From Sinotaia quadrata (lineage: Eukaryota > Mollusca > Gastropoda > Architaenioglossa > Viviparidae): a DNA stretch of 64,000 nucleotides. The translations under genes and the position numbers were made by a program. Below are positions 1 through 53,043 of this stretch, piece after piece. Where the stretch lies: contig CM054178.1 in the NCBI GenBank assembly GCA_028829895.1, positions 84,823,058-84,887,057 on the forward strand, read 5' to 3'. The notes below the pieces were generated by a model. That model had not been told where the DNA came from. It searched no databases and worked only from the letters and a program-made list of their open reading frames with translations. The stretch's first letter is position 1; the number at the start of each line of letters is the position of its first letter.

Positions 1-67
1 CTTTTCAACTGCATTGCATTTGAACAGTGTCGTTCGATGTTTTACAATCGCAATTACTTGAGAAAAA

Positions 68-180
68 GGAAATATGCCTTAAATGACTGTAGAAACTAAA
101 TCTGCCAAAGAATGATTGTACATAGGAAATCTGCCGCAGAATGACTGAATATGGGGAATTTGCCTTAGAATAACTATACG
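68..180. repeat. Degenerate tandem repeat, about 30-36 bp unit
   Basis: About four decayed copies share a core of the form gaaatctgcc, then aagaatgact, with small indels between copies. Function is not evident. Confidence 0.55.
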
Positions 181-224
181 TCAAACTGACTTAGAGCAAA
201 GGAGTGTTTGAAAGTAAAAACACC

Positions 225-273
225 AGACAACATCAGAACCTCATCAATGAGACAACATCAGAACCTCATCAAT
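225..273. repeat. Two-copy 25 bp tandem duplication
   Basis: Two essentially identical copies start at 225 and 250 (core acaacatcagaacctcatca). Identity of the copies implies a recent duplication. Confidence 0.85.
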
Positions 274-1100
274 CCATTCGATAAAATTAGTGCGGATTTT
301 AACGTTAGCCCAGGTGTACTCCAGGTGTCTCCAAGTACATAAACGACAACCACATCAAGGAAGAACAGCACGCGCGTCTCTGTAATTTTTAAGGACTATA
401 TAAAATGCGAGGCATGATTGGTAAACTCTTTGTAAAATTTAAAATAAAAAAGGAGTAAGGTTTGTCTGGATTTTTTCTGAAAAACGTATCAGGGTTGGCC
501 AAAATCGTGTCGAAGTCGAGTGTGGCTGTTTGTTCACGTTATGAAATGATGTATTTTCGAGTATAAACTTAAGTTTACTTTATTTATTGACTCCTTCTCA
601 CGCATAACATCTATCCATTAGAATAAAGTAATAAGTACATGACTGTGTTGATCCCGGCAAACTGCTGTATGACTTGAAGGCTACAACCAACCAATAGCGA
701 ACGCCTCACAGCCGGCATTTGTAGCATTTGTATAATTACCGGTTTGTGACCTGTGACAAAGAAAAAAAACAACTAAAAAAATTTTTTAAAACCAAACCCA
801 TCGTCTTTCAAATTAGAAATGCTCTTGCAATCATAAAATAAATAAACATTTAATTTTGACGATTTAAAAAAAAAAAAGGCAATGCATAGTAAATTTGTAA
901 CATATTTATATACATCCACCTACTTCCACGATCCATTTACTATAGTACGTATGCACTTTAAAAAAAAAATAATGGTTGGACTGTGGCGGTGTTTAGCGTG
1001 ATTAATTTTTGTAATATTACTTAACTTTCCAGGAATAGCGTGAACTATAAAGAGTTTTCATTTCAAATTTATTTTTCCACTCTTCTGTCTCTTACCTTAG

Positions 1101-1124
1101 CCCCCAACCCCCAACCCCCATCCC
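1101..1124 (-). other. Potential G-quadruplex (C-rich on +)
   Basis: On the plus strand there are three runs of five C and one run of three C, separated by two-base spacers. The minus strand, which is the transcribed sense strand of the gene, therefore carries four G-tracts with very short loops, a classic quadruplex pattern. It lies in intron 4. No function is known. Confidence 0.6.
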
Positions 1125-1142
1125 TCACCTCACACACACAAA

Positions 1143-1260
1143 AGGTCGATTTGGCTGTGTCAGTGAATGTAATATGGACAATTTAGTACACGTGAGAGGT
1201 CATTTAGCTGTTAGTGATTGTAATATGGACAATTTAGTACACGCGAGAGGTCGGTCACTG
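1143..1260. repeat. Two-plus copies of a 51 bp tandem repeat
   Basis: The core gtaatatggacaatttagta occurs at 1169 and again at 1220, 51 bp apart. A partial third unit start (aggtcggtcactg) follows. Confidence 0.8.
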
Positions 1261-1420
1261 TTATCACAGAACAGAAAATGTGTTTTGTGTGTTTGTGTGG
1301 GCGCTTGTATGTGCTTATGTGTGTATATGTGTGTGTATTCTTGAATATGAAAATGACGTTGTTAAGCTGGTGTAAAACCGTATTAACACCACACACAAAG
1401 GTTTTTCATTATTCTCGCCG

Positions 1421-1421
<1 letters not shown>

Positions 1422-1507
<86 letters not shown>
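1422..1507. repeat. (CA)n microsatellite
   Basis: An alternating CA tract with two CG interruptions near its middle. Open frames across it on either strand are compositional and not genes. CA-rich irregular sequence continues to about 1880. Confidence 0.97.
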
Positions 1508-1509
<2 letters not shown>

Positions 1510-2439
1510 CATCTATCACGACATCAGATCACACACACATCTGAAACACACAAAAATAATTATACATACATCCTGCACACTAACATACTTCATATACATA
1601 TTCACAACACCCTCACACTTTTACAAACATTCATTCACTCATATATGCACACATATTGTCAAACACAACATTCACCCACATGTATATGCATACAATCTCT
1701 CCAACACAGACATTTATTTACAATTATGTGCATACATGTTCTCAAACACACAGGCATTCATTCGAGGGTATATGCACACAATCTCTCAAACACACATACA
1801 CACATACATTCATTCACACACATACATACACATACTCTTAAGCACACAAAACACGTAAATGCACACACACAAACATATATACACAAATATAATATAAAAA
1901 ATTAAATATATTGTGACAAAATTATCCCCTACTATATTTTTCTAATAAAATTATTAAGTTAAAATTGTCAACATTTATAATGATCAACAGAGAATATTTC
2001 AGTTTGTAATATTTGTGCATTTTCTAAAATTGTAAACATCGTATTTACTATTTTGTATGTACGTGAATTGAGGGTAACATGTCGACATTTATTAATGTTG
2101 GAACTAGGACTGGAACTGGGTGGATGGTCAATCAGAGCATATATACCCCATTGGCCAACAAACCCGTTGTCTGTCTTATGGCTTATGGTCAAATTGCCTA
2201 AGGGTCCCTCTGCTCGTTTTGGATAAGCAGTGTAGTTCAAGCTCGAGAGTTGGGTTAAAGCGAAATTCCTCAGTTTTTATCAGGTGGTTGCAGTTCATTT
2301 TGTTTGAAGCACTTGTGGTGTAGCTAGCTCTTGATTTTCTGAACGAAAAAACAGCAGTCTAAGTGTGCGGTCTTGATCATTGTGTACTGTGGATGGTGAG
2401 GATATAAATTTCGATCCCCATATCAGAAAGTCATACTGT

Positions 2440-2467
2440 GGCGAGTGGTGAGTGGTGAGTGGTGAGG
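2440..2467. repeat. GGTGAGT heptamer repeat, about four copies
   Basis: The first copy has GGCGAGT and three more GGTGAGT-type units follow. Each unit resembles a 5' splice site on the plus strand, antisense to the gene. Confidence 0.8.
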
Positions 2468-2500
2468 CAATAGCTGTGTGTCGCCTGTAACGATAGGTCA

Positions 2501-2657
2501 CAGTTTTGATCCTTGAGTAGTGCCGGGATGAAATTCTGATTTCTGTGTGGAAGGTTAGCTTAGAGGCAGCACTTGTGTGTTACCGGAAAAGTAGCTTTGC
2601 AGTTTTGATCCTTGAGTAGTGTCGGGGTGATATTCTCATTTCTGTGGCGGAAGGTTA
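2501..2657. repeat. Two-copy tandem repeat, 99 bp period
   Basis: The string cagttttgatccttgagtag starts at 2501 and again at 2600. The flanking blocks (aattctgatttctgtg, gaaggtta) repeat with small changes. Confidence 0.8.
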
Positions 2658-3119
2658 TTTGGTGGAGAGCGGTCTGCAGTAGTGAGATATTTTGCCTTGA
2701 CACATCAATGAATGATTTTCGAATGTATGCCATTTTTGACAACTTCTTTTTATTCTGGATTTTGCTTGAAAATATTATTTGAATTACCCTTTGTTTTCTA
2801 TTTACTGCTTTATTTTGTAAATGCCTTTTCATTTTGTAAATTACATTAAATTGTTTTTCTTTACTTAAAGGTTGTGCTATATCGAATTCAATGTTTAAGT
2901 TTTGTGACCGTTTCTTGTAAGAGCACACTGTAACTGTCTCGGAGTGTGTTTGTGATGCCAGGGTTGTGCTGTGTGTTTGTCTGTTTGTAGCCTTGCCTTT
3001 CTAGCGTGATGAACAGCAGCCTATCAAGGGGTGGGGGTGGGAAAAATCGAAACAAGAAACTAAGTAGAGTCGGTGCTGTGAATCAGACGACGGTTTCCCC
3101 TGGATTATGATGAGAAGGT

Positions 3120-3202
3120 ACTAAGGGGTATGCTAATTAGCAATTAGTATTTAGCAAACTTAACTAAGGGGTATGCTAGTTAGCAATTAGTATTTAGCAA
3201 AT
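3120..3202. repeat. Two-copy 43 bp tandem repeat
   Basis: Copies start at 3120 and 3163 (core caattagtatttagcaaa) and differ by a few bases. A CA-rich tract (about 3245-3390) follows up to the exon 4 donor. Confidence 0.85.
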
Positions 3203-3425
3203 TGGACCCCACCGATAAGAGTATCTTTGTTACACATAACTACACCGAATATGCATGCACACAATCACATAACACACACACACACACGCACACTGAAACA
3301 CACAATCTTATGTGCACTCATACATACAATTACAAACACAATCTGAAAAATCAAACATACATACACACATACATGCACACAGAGTCCAAACTGGAATTAG
3401 AAGGGAACATCCAGTGAACTTTCAC

Positions 3426-45122
<41,697 letters not shown>

Positions 45123-45172
45123 GCTGACCAGAAAGTAATCTTTTCTTTTGACTGGAACAAATAATGTTTGAA

Positions 45173-45174
45173 AG

Positions 45175-45253
<79 letters not shown>

Positions 45254-45292
45254 TTATCTGTCTGTCTATCTATCTATCTATCTATCTATCTG

Positions 45293-45353
<61 letters not shown>
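45173..45353. repeat. (TATC)n microsatellite just upstream of the start codon
   Basis: About 45 TATC units with a few TGTC interruptions, beginning about 50 bases upstream of the ATG of exon 1. It supplies stop codons in all frames upstream of the chosen start. Confidence 0.98.
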
Positions 45354-46039
45354 GTATAAACATTAATGCACAGTAAAGTAATAGATCTAATACATCAATA
45401 TGTGTTCACCACCTGCAGCTGTGTCCCACTACATGGACATAATTGGACAAAAGTTACCAAGACTTCTTAAGGAGAGCGAACTATTGTAATCTTAATACAG
45501 TCTTCGAGTATTACATTTTCTTTCTGCTTGTACCATGAGGATTAACATTAAAGCACTTGGGGATATTAATATAATTTTTGAATTATTTTTACTGTTAGAA
45601 ATTAATTCTAGAACCGAAGGCACCAATGTGGTTTGCCGATAGGTTGGAAAGTCTTAAACGCAAGACAACCAGTGCATATTTGTCACCCAAGTCTTGAAAT
45701 GATGTATTAAAATGTATATTTTGCTCTGACAATAGACATGTTGTTATTACATATTCTGATAACATATCGGATCTCATTATATATTTTCTGATAATATCGC
45801 TGTTCGTATTTTCTATTCATATTCTGATAGTATACCTGTTTACATTAGGTATACTGACAATAGACTTATCACTAAGTATTCTATTAATAGATCTGTTCTC
45901 TATGTACTCTGATAAAAACTTTTTCTCATTACATTATCGATATTAGGATGTTCTCATTACGTTTTTATTATAATAGATCTATTCGTGTTACAGAATTCAA
46001 AAAGTCAAAGGGTTGTAAACATGTAGGCATACTATTCTA

Positions 46040-46390
46040 CTTAAGAAACCAAGGATGCGTTACTAAATGAAATGACTGTTAATATAGTTAAAAACTACTA
46101 TTTATAAAAAGTAAGGGTACATCACTAAATGAAATGACTGTTAATATGGTTAAAAACTACTATTTATATAAAGTAAGGGTACATCACTAAATGAAATTAT
46201 TGTTAATATGGGTAAAATCTACTATTTATAAAAAGTAAGGGTACATCACTAAATGAAATTATTGTTATGGGTAAAAACTACTATTTATAAAAAGTAAGGG
46301 TACATCACTAAATGAAATGATTGTTAATATGGGTAAAAATTACTATTCTATTTATAAAAAGTAATGGTACATCACTAAATGTAATAAATT
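46040..46390. repeat. About 62 bp minisatellite, about six copies
   Basis: The block gggtacatcactaaatgaaa starts near 46115, 46177, 46239 and 46298, flanked by ttaaaaactactatttata. Confidence 0.93.
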
Positions 46391-46410
46391 TAAATACAAG
46401 CCTGCTGCGC

Positions 46411-46592
46411 CTATAAGATGTGTAATTATACGCAATACAACTTTACGATTTTGCCAACCTCACCAGTATACCAGATAATTATATACAATACAACTTTACG
46501 ATTTTGCCAACCTCACCAGTATACCAGATGTATAATTATATACAATACAACTTTACGATTCTGCCAACCTCACCAGTATACCAGATGTATAA
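46411..46592. repeat. 53-57 bp minisatellite, three-plus copies
   Basis: The block caatacaactttacgatttt, then gccaacctcaccagtatacc, recurs with starts of the second block near 46453, 46506 and 46563. The open frames are repeat artefacts. Confidence 0.93.
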
Positions 46593-47039
46593 TGCATCTC
46601 TCGAGCCAGTAACTGTTACAAGCCGCGCGCAGCGACAGCGTCGTTCAATAATATATATGCCCGCTTTGCCTCGTACAATAATATAATTATTAGGTTACGG
46701 CTTCCACGAACGCACACACACACGCACACATGCACACATACACACGCACACATACAGACATCCACACAGGTACATATTAAGAACATTTTAACAAAAGCAA
46801 ATCCCATACTTGGAGTAGTATTCCACAACATGCAATATGACATTTTTACCCCCCTCCCCTCCCCATCAAGTCTAAAATCTAACCCGTAACAAGTCTCAAC
46901 TGTTTGCACAACAAAACCTTCACAAAAGTAAATACTGATAATGGAGCATTCAAATTAGTCTTGAGAGAACACCGCCTCATGAAATAATCTATAGCAATGC
47001 TAGAGAAACACATAGAAACTGACAATTCTATTGTGAACA

Positions 47040-47302
47040 AAAGTGTTTTGGTCTTGGTATGTAAAATGTGTTGGTCTTGGCGAGTAAAGTGTTTTGGTCT
47101 TGGTGAGTAAAGTGTTTTGGTCTTGGTGAGTAAAGTGTTTTGGTCTTGGTGAGTAAAGTGTTTTGGTTTTGGTGAGTAAAGTGTTTTGGTCTTGGTGAGT
47201 AAAGTGTTTTGGTTTTGGTGAGTAAAGTGTTTTGGTCTTGGTGAGTAAAGTGTTTTGGTTTTGGTGAGTAAAGTGTTTTGGTTTTGGTGAGTAAAGTGTT
47301 TA
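47040..47302. repeat. 23 bp minisatellite, about 11 copies
   Basis: The core gtcttggtgagtaaagtgtt repeats every 23 bp with only a few c/t and g/a changes. Because 23 is not a multiple of three, two minus-strand frames stay open with a 23-residue periodic peptide. Confidence 0.97.
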
Positions 47303-47790
47303 GCTGGTAAATCCGTAAACTTGATATAAATGACCCACACGCATTTAATACTGTCATAACAAAGAATAGCATTTATATGTTAATATCAACTTATATTTTT
47401 ACTTAAACATTTAGAGTTTTTTAGACAATCTTTTTTCTATGATTTTGGTGATTCCTTTCTGGCACATAACAATTTAGAAAATAGAAAATATCGCATTTCT
47501 AGTGAAAACAGAGCTGATTTCAAGAACAAATTGTCATTTTTGCTATGTTTAACATATATTACTACAAAAGTGATTTTTCTTAGTTGAAAGATAGTATTGA
47601 CGATGAGTTACAAAATATTAGGGAACATGAATTAAATAGTTCCAAAAGCAACAACAATCCCTTTTACTAAAAAACAAAAACAAAAACAAAACAAAACAAA
47701 CAAACCCCAAATCCGTCGACATAAATACTATAATTAAAATTATATATGCATTTCCAGTTGACTCATTTACCCCGCAATAAACTAGTCCTT

Positions 47791-48077
47791 AGCAAAGATA
47801 AACAAGAATGTGTAGGCACAAAGATAAACAAGGTTGTGTAGGCACAAAGATAAACAAGGATGTGTAGGCACAAAGATAAACAAAGATGTGTAGGCACAAA
47901 GATAAACAAGGATGTGTAGGCACAAAGATAAACAAGGATGTGTAGGCACAAAGATAAACAAAGATGTGTAGGCACAAAGATAAACAAGGATGTGTAGGCA
48001 CAAAGATAAACAAGGAGGTGTAGGCACAAAGATAAACAAGGATGTGTAGGCACAAAGATAAACAAAGATGTGTAGAC
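47791..48077. repeat. 26 bp minisatellite, 11 copies
   Basis: The core caaagataaacaaggatgtg, then taggca, repeats with a 26 bp period and near-perfect identity (single changes such as aagatg for ggatg). All three minus-strand frames stay open across it; none is a gene. Confidence 0.97.
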
Positions 48078-48540
48078 ACAAAGAAACGCGCATGTGGGAG
48101 CAGAGCAAACAGGTTCCATTCCTGACCAATCACTAATGGTTTTACAAGGCGCACTGAACCCACATTTTCAGTTCAAGCCGAAGAGGTATTATCGCTATCT
48201 GGGTTCAGCCATTTTTAAATCCTTGTACCATTTCTAGTCCAGACTGTCTGCAAATAGTCTTCAAACGTTGTGGTCGTCGCTTGTCTTTTTGTCTTGAACG
48301 TTTATTTTTTGTTTAATGAAATAGATTACAAGCTACGATAGATTTGAATGGAGACTTTCAATTTCAGTTTTTAGAAAACAGCAAATGTCTGTGAACAAAT
48401 AAAAACAATCGTTCCACTCTCGAGTTTAGAATTGTTACAACGGTTAGTGCCTTTCTCAAATCTGTCTGCAAACGATGGTAACGCTAATCATGTGACCTAA
48501 AACAAAACACAGGTGTATGGTATGAAGATTTTGGCAATAG

Positions 48541-48568
48541 CAGTGAGTGAGTGAGTGAGTGAGTGAGT
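48541..48568. repeat. (GAGT)n microsatellite
   Basis: About seven GAGT units. Confidence 0.95.
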
Positions 48569-49451
48569 TAAAATGAATTTAATCACATGGAAACAGTGAG
48601 TATCTATAAATAGGCTACCTTTCTAGACGATCGGCATAAGATTCAATTTCCTCTCTCCCTGGACTAAACGATGCGTGATCGTTGAATCATGTCATTCGGT
48701 ATCAACCTTAGTAGGCATTCGGATCTCAATCGAAGCCTTTAATTGGGAGCTGTCTTGCCGAAAACAACCGGAAACGCCGGACGAGGATACATGAATTGTT
48801 TCCCTTTTGTCCGAATGTCACCAGCGCCTGTTGCCAAGAAATCAATAGAAAGGTATTTTATAGCTGTAGATTACTCTTTTTTTTTCTTTTTTTTTCTTTT
48901 TTTATTAAATTTATATTTAAAAAATATTATTGTTGCTAGGAGAACAGTGTTGTAAAACGACAAGCATTTTATTTTTGCCAGGTGCTAGCAATAATGGAAT
49001 TGATTTTATATTATTTTCGCCGTAATCCTTTTGTTACCATGATCATTTAACAAAGGCATAATGTTGATACGTTACTTTCTGTGTGAGCTTTTCGTTTCCA
49101 GGGTAACACAATTATTGACATAAAAAATCACAACATTCATGCAATGTATCATTCAAATGCATGTTACGAATGAGTAACGTACATTAATTATCGTACTTGA
49201 TAGTTAAATACTTTAGTCAATTTTTGGACAGATCAGTCAAAGGGGAGGTAAGACAAAGGAGTGATGGATTCATTATCCTTGCATCAATTGTTTTGTTGTT
49301 TTCATTTTTCCCGCGGAGCTGTAAACCTCTAGTTCAGTTTTATTTCCTCGTGCTAGATATTATTATAGTATGTTTGTATTCGTCTACCTGAAGTACATAT
49401 TGGAGACGTTTCTTAATTTTAAGGAAGTCACAGGGGCATTTAAAAAATTTT

Positions 49452-49640
49452 AATCATTATACACACAGGTAGATGCTTATACTAGACAAAAATCATTATA
49501 CACACGGGTAGATGCTTATACTAGACAAAAATCATTATACACACAGGTAGATGCTTATACTAGACAAAAATCATTATACACACAGGTAGATGCTTATACT
49601 AGACAAAAATCATTATACACACAGGTAGATGCTTATACTA
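49452..49640. repeat. 39 bp minisatellite, five copies
   Basis: The block aatcattatacacacaggta, then gatgcttatactagacaaa, repeats with an exact 39 bp period; one copy has acgggt. Confidence 0.97.
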
Positions 49641-49914
49641 TGATTATTTCGGCAAATGACACACAGTTCATGCCAACCGCGCCGTACAATATTTTTCTCA
49701 AATGTCTTAAATTGTAATACATACTTTTTAAAGTACGACCCTAATAATTAACGTTTATTCGTTTTTAAAGAAAGGTAAACTCGCAGTCGACTATAATATC
49801 AGCAAGAAAATTAATTACAATTAGCGTAACTGATTCCGGCCTCAAGACGTAGTATTGAATAAGTTCAAATTTCTGGGAAAACAGTGAAACCATTTACAAT
49901 ATTACAACAATCTA

Positions 49915-50168
49915 AGGATAATCAGCTATTTTAATTTGAAATGCCCGCGTTTCTTACAGATTTAGTCCGATACAGTGACAATCAGCTATTTTAATTTGAA
50001 ATGCTCGACTTTCATACAGATTTAGTCCGATACACTGACAATCAGCTATTTTAATTTGATTGAAATGCTCGACTTTCGTTTTAGATTTAGTCCGATACAC
50101 TGACAATCAGCTATTTTAATTTGAAATGTTCGACTTTCGTTTTAGATTTAGTTCGATACACTGGCAAT
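49915..50168. repeat. 60-65 bp minisatellite, four copies
   Basis: The block atcagctattttaatttgaa recurs at 49921, 49981, 50041 and about 50106, then atttagtccgatacactgac. Confidence 0.93.
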
Positions 50169-50243
50169 ACTAACATTGCATCTCTTCGTTAACTTGTCAC
50201 GTAATTAACGACCGTTGCCAAATCTCGTACACTCGCCACTCTA

Positions 50244-50251
50244 TGACGTCA
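50244..50251. promoter_or_regulatory. CRE-type palindrome TGACGTCA
   Basis: An exact octamer bound by CREB/ATF-family factors in animals. It lies in the GC-richer stretch about 5.1 kb upstream of the start codon. Eight other exact copies lie in the window. Regulatory use is not shown. Confidence 0.3.
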
Positions 50252-50286
50252 TCATCCCGTCGTTGCGAAATCAAATCCCCTTCTGG

Positions 50287-50620
50287 TTATCTTCTCGGGT
50301 ATTTGTTGTAGTTCGGATAGTATTCAAGACACCTATGATTTAAAGGATGACGCAATTTCATACTTTCTTGAACTCTATACCACATAACCCAATTGGCACT
50401 GCTGCTTATTTTCTGTCCGCGTTCTGAAATAAACTCAGATTTTAAAGAGTGCGCGTGTTGGTATTCTCCTGCTGACGTTTCGCGGGACACACTGTCGGAA
50501 CCTGCTGTACTCTGCACATGGAAATCGATCAGCTCTGTCGAACACGAACCGTGAGTGTAGGCTATTTTCGGCAACCTGACAGATTCTATTGAAGGGATAT
50601 CCAAGCGCAGTTCGTAAAAT
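50287..50620 (-). other. Unassigned open frame in a GC-richer island, about 110 codons
   Basis: A minus-strand frame opens just after a TAA near 50624 and reads ELRLDIPSIESVRLPKIAYT at its start. It ends NYNKYPRR at the TAA at 50289-50287. The same frame then continues open for about 34 codons (to a stop near 50200). The stretch is repeat-free with mixed codon use. I do not recognise it. It could be a broken element, a 5' exon of the transporter transcript or chance. Confidence 0.18.
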
Positions 50621-50663
50621 TAAAGGCAAGCAATGATTTTCAGTTTTCTTTTTCTCTTCCCCG

Positions 50664-50664
50664 G

Positions 50665-50740
<76 letters not shown>
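50664..50740. repeat. (TC)n microsatellite
   Basis: A nearly pure TC tract of about 75 bases, a pyrimidine-only run able to form triplex. Confidence 0.97.
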
Positions 50741-50744
<4 letters not shown>

Positions 50745-51621
50745 ACTTCAAGGAAACCGTAGCAATTCCTGTTTTGAGAGGAACTCTTTAAAGTACTGGT
50801 TATGGCCCTTTGATGAGAGCCTACACACGTGTCACGTAGAAAGTCGTACTGTAGACAAGTATTGATTCTGATTAAGAGAAGAAAAGAGACTGCTCATGCT
50901 CGTAGCTTACATAAGTATTGAAAGTAAGAAAAAAACGAATTTAAAAATGAAACTGTGGCAGCATTATTAGAGTATAGAGTGGCTTGAAATATGATTCTCA
51001 TGTACACGTCTATTGCAAGTGGGATTTATGAAAACAGATTTGTATTTGTGTGTTGTGCTCTGGTTGACATTGTTGCTGCTGCTGATCTAGTCATCAATGT
51101 TTTCTGTGTGTGATAAATATTTCTTGTACATTCCCCTTCCCTTTTAAAAGTAAATTATTTAAAAATGCTGTATAAAAAGAGTAATTTTGTTTACAGTTAA
51201 ATTCAAATTTAACAAAATATTCCAAATTAAAATTAATTATTTCTTTCTTGAATATAAAATACTCTAGGCGTAGATAATTTTATTTTCCATACCGATGCTA
51301 TGTTGCTTTTGTTTTTTTTCTAAAAAGTTATTATAATTATAGCTTCATTGTGATTAATCTAATATTTGCAAATAAAAAAACAAAATGAGGAAAGAAAGCA
51401 AACCTGTAATTACGTTTACGAGTTATTGTTCCTTGCAAGATGTCTGTGCTGATTATTTTCTTGTATTTGATGTGTTTCTCTGTAACGGTATATAGTGTTT
51501 TGAAGTCAAGATTTCTTGTCAGTATTTATCTTTTATTGATTTACTGTTTATTTATCGATCTTTTTTCATAATGTCAAGAAAACTGTGTTCAATCGTTACT
51601 TTCTATCTTTATTATTTTGTA

Positions 51622-51623
<2 letters not shown>

Positions 51624-51703
<80 letters not shown>
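51624..51703. repeat. (TTTC)n microsatellite
   Basis: About 20 TTTC units, followed 35 bases later by a CA tract. Confidence 0.98.
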
Positions 51704-51732
51704 CGTAAATAATTACATACATTGCACACAAC

Positions 51733-51736
<4 letters not shown>

Positions 51737-51821
<85 letters not shown>
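51737..51821. repeat. (CA)n microsatellite
   Basis: A pure CA tract of about 84 bases. Confidence 0.98.
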
Positions 51822-51824
<3 letters not shown>

Positions 51825-52221
51825 GAGCACAATCTTTGTATTGTTTAAGGTGCACGGCTTGACAAAATATGTGTATGTCTTTTTTTATAAAATTAAGAGT
51901 TCATGATAAATAATATTTTTCTTTCAAACCTGTCCACGCAATTCTCCCTACAAACATGTGACCTCATCAACTATGACTAAAAAAACAGGTAAGAAATATT
52001 TATAGTCTATTTATTTATTATTTATTTATTACAGTATTCTTAGTGTTATTTGTTAAATTTCGAGTGTTGTCCATGGTCTGCATGAAACATCTCCACAAAT
52101 GATTTTCACAAAATGAAATCACAGCCACACGTCAATATTTTCACAGCGAATGGGATGAGAACAGAATGAAGGTTAAAAAAGGCATGAAAGACAAAGAGAA
52201 GTAAAAAACACGATTACTCAC

Positions 52222-52510
52222 ATTCTACAAAGGGTATGCAGACGGGATGGCACCACTAAACGCAGCTGGTGGCTGGGACGGAAATGTTAGTGGCAAATGC
52301 CAGACAACGACGACAACCACACCGCTGCCAACAGCCACCGACTCTGGCGCCAACACCGATACGATGATCTTCGTCAGTCGTCGCTTCAGCGACAGTCGGT
52401 TGCAGGACAGGCACCAGAACTTTGGCTTTACCAATGTCTCAATGCGAAGCGCCGCGTCGGCGGCCACGGCACTGATCGACATCATTGTCAGACCGCGCGC
52501 GCGCGCAAGG
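52222..52510 (-). other. Candidate exon or GC-rich island, 289 bp
   Basis: On the minus strand the interval is bounded by an acceptor-like catatattgcag (AG at 52512-52511) and a strong donor GTGAGTAATC (GT at 52221-52220). It is much richer in G+C and CpG than anything else nearby. A frame is open from the acceptor, through ATGATG at 52485, to a TAG nine bases before the donor. The codon use there favours G or C in third positions; it contains a basic stretch (SLKRRLTKII) followed by a valine run. A long plus-strand frame overlaps it. It might be a non-coding first exon of the transporter, 7.1 kb upstream of the ATG, an exon of another gene, or a pseudogene. I recognise no family. Confidence 0.3.
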
Positions 52511-52549
52511 CTGCAATATATGTGCGGCAGGAATATTTTAAGTAGAACA

Positions 52550-53006
52550 GACAGACGTACAGTCAGACAATAGACGGACAGTTAGACAGACAGAGGTAAG
52601 CTGTTACACGTGTACAGTAGGCACATGTTCAATACAGTAGACGGATGTACAGTCAGACACAGAGAGGATGTGGGGACATAAAGACAGAGAGGACACACAA
52701 GCAGAAAGATGGAGACAGACAGACAGACAGAGACGGTGACGGAGAGAAAGAGACAGAGAAAGAGAAAAAAAGACGGAAACCGAGGCAAAGAAAGAAACAG
52801 ACAAATATACATAGATTCAAATACTGAAATAGAACGAGAGAGAGAAAGAGAGAGAATAAAATAAAATAAATAGAAGAGGAACAAGGAGAGAGAGAGGAAA
52901 GAAAGTCAGGTAAGAAGTCTTAAAAAGCAGAGAGTCTAAAACGAAAGAGATGAGAGAAATAGATATAAGGAAAGCAAAACACAGATACAGAAAAGAGAAT
53001 GAATGA

Positions 53007-53042
<36 letters not shown>
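52550..53042. repeat. Purine-rich GACA/GAGA/GAAA tract
   Basis: Text such as gacagacagacagag and gagaaagagacagagaa, ending in a (GAAA)n tract at about 53006-53042. Ser/Leu-rich minus-strand frames are compositional. Confidence 0.92.

Positions 53043-53043
<1 letters not shown>

Larger units (their letters stand above)
1..3425 (-). other. Start of intron 4 (no exon seen)
   Basis: This is inferred intron downstream of exon 4 on the minus strand. I searched both strands for the next SLC2A13 exon (membrane segment 7 region) and found none, so it should lie left of base 1. The stretch holds small tandem duplications, CA-rich tracts and a C-rich/G-rich tract, entered separately. Bases 280-1100 and 2660-3110 are AT-rich and show nothing I can assign. 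Confidence 0.75.

Noticed and set aside
1..3397. Search for SLC2A13 exon 5 in the left end
   Set aside because: No frame on the minus strand matches membrane segment 7 or the following family motifs, so the exon must lie outside.
46879..47372. 114- and 153-codon minus-strand frames
   Set aside because: Both are produced by the 23 bp minisatellite, and the peptide is periodic with the array.
47791..48077. Regular 26 bp repeat resembling a CRISPR array at first glance
   Set aside because: The copies are directly adjacent with no spacers, and the DNA is eukaryotic with spliced genes.
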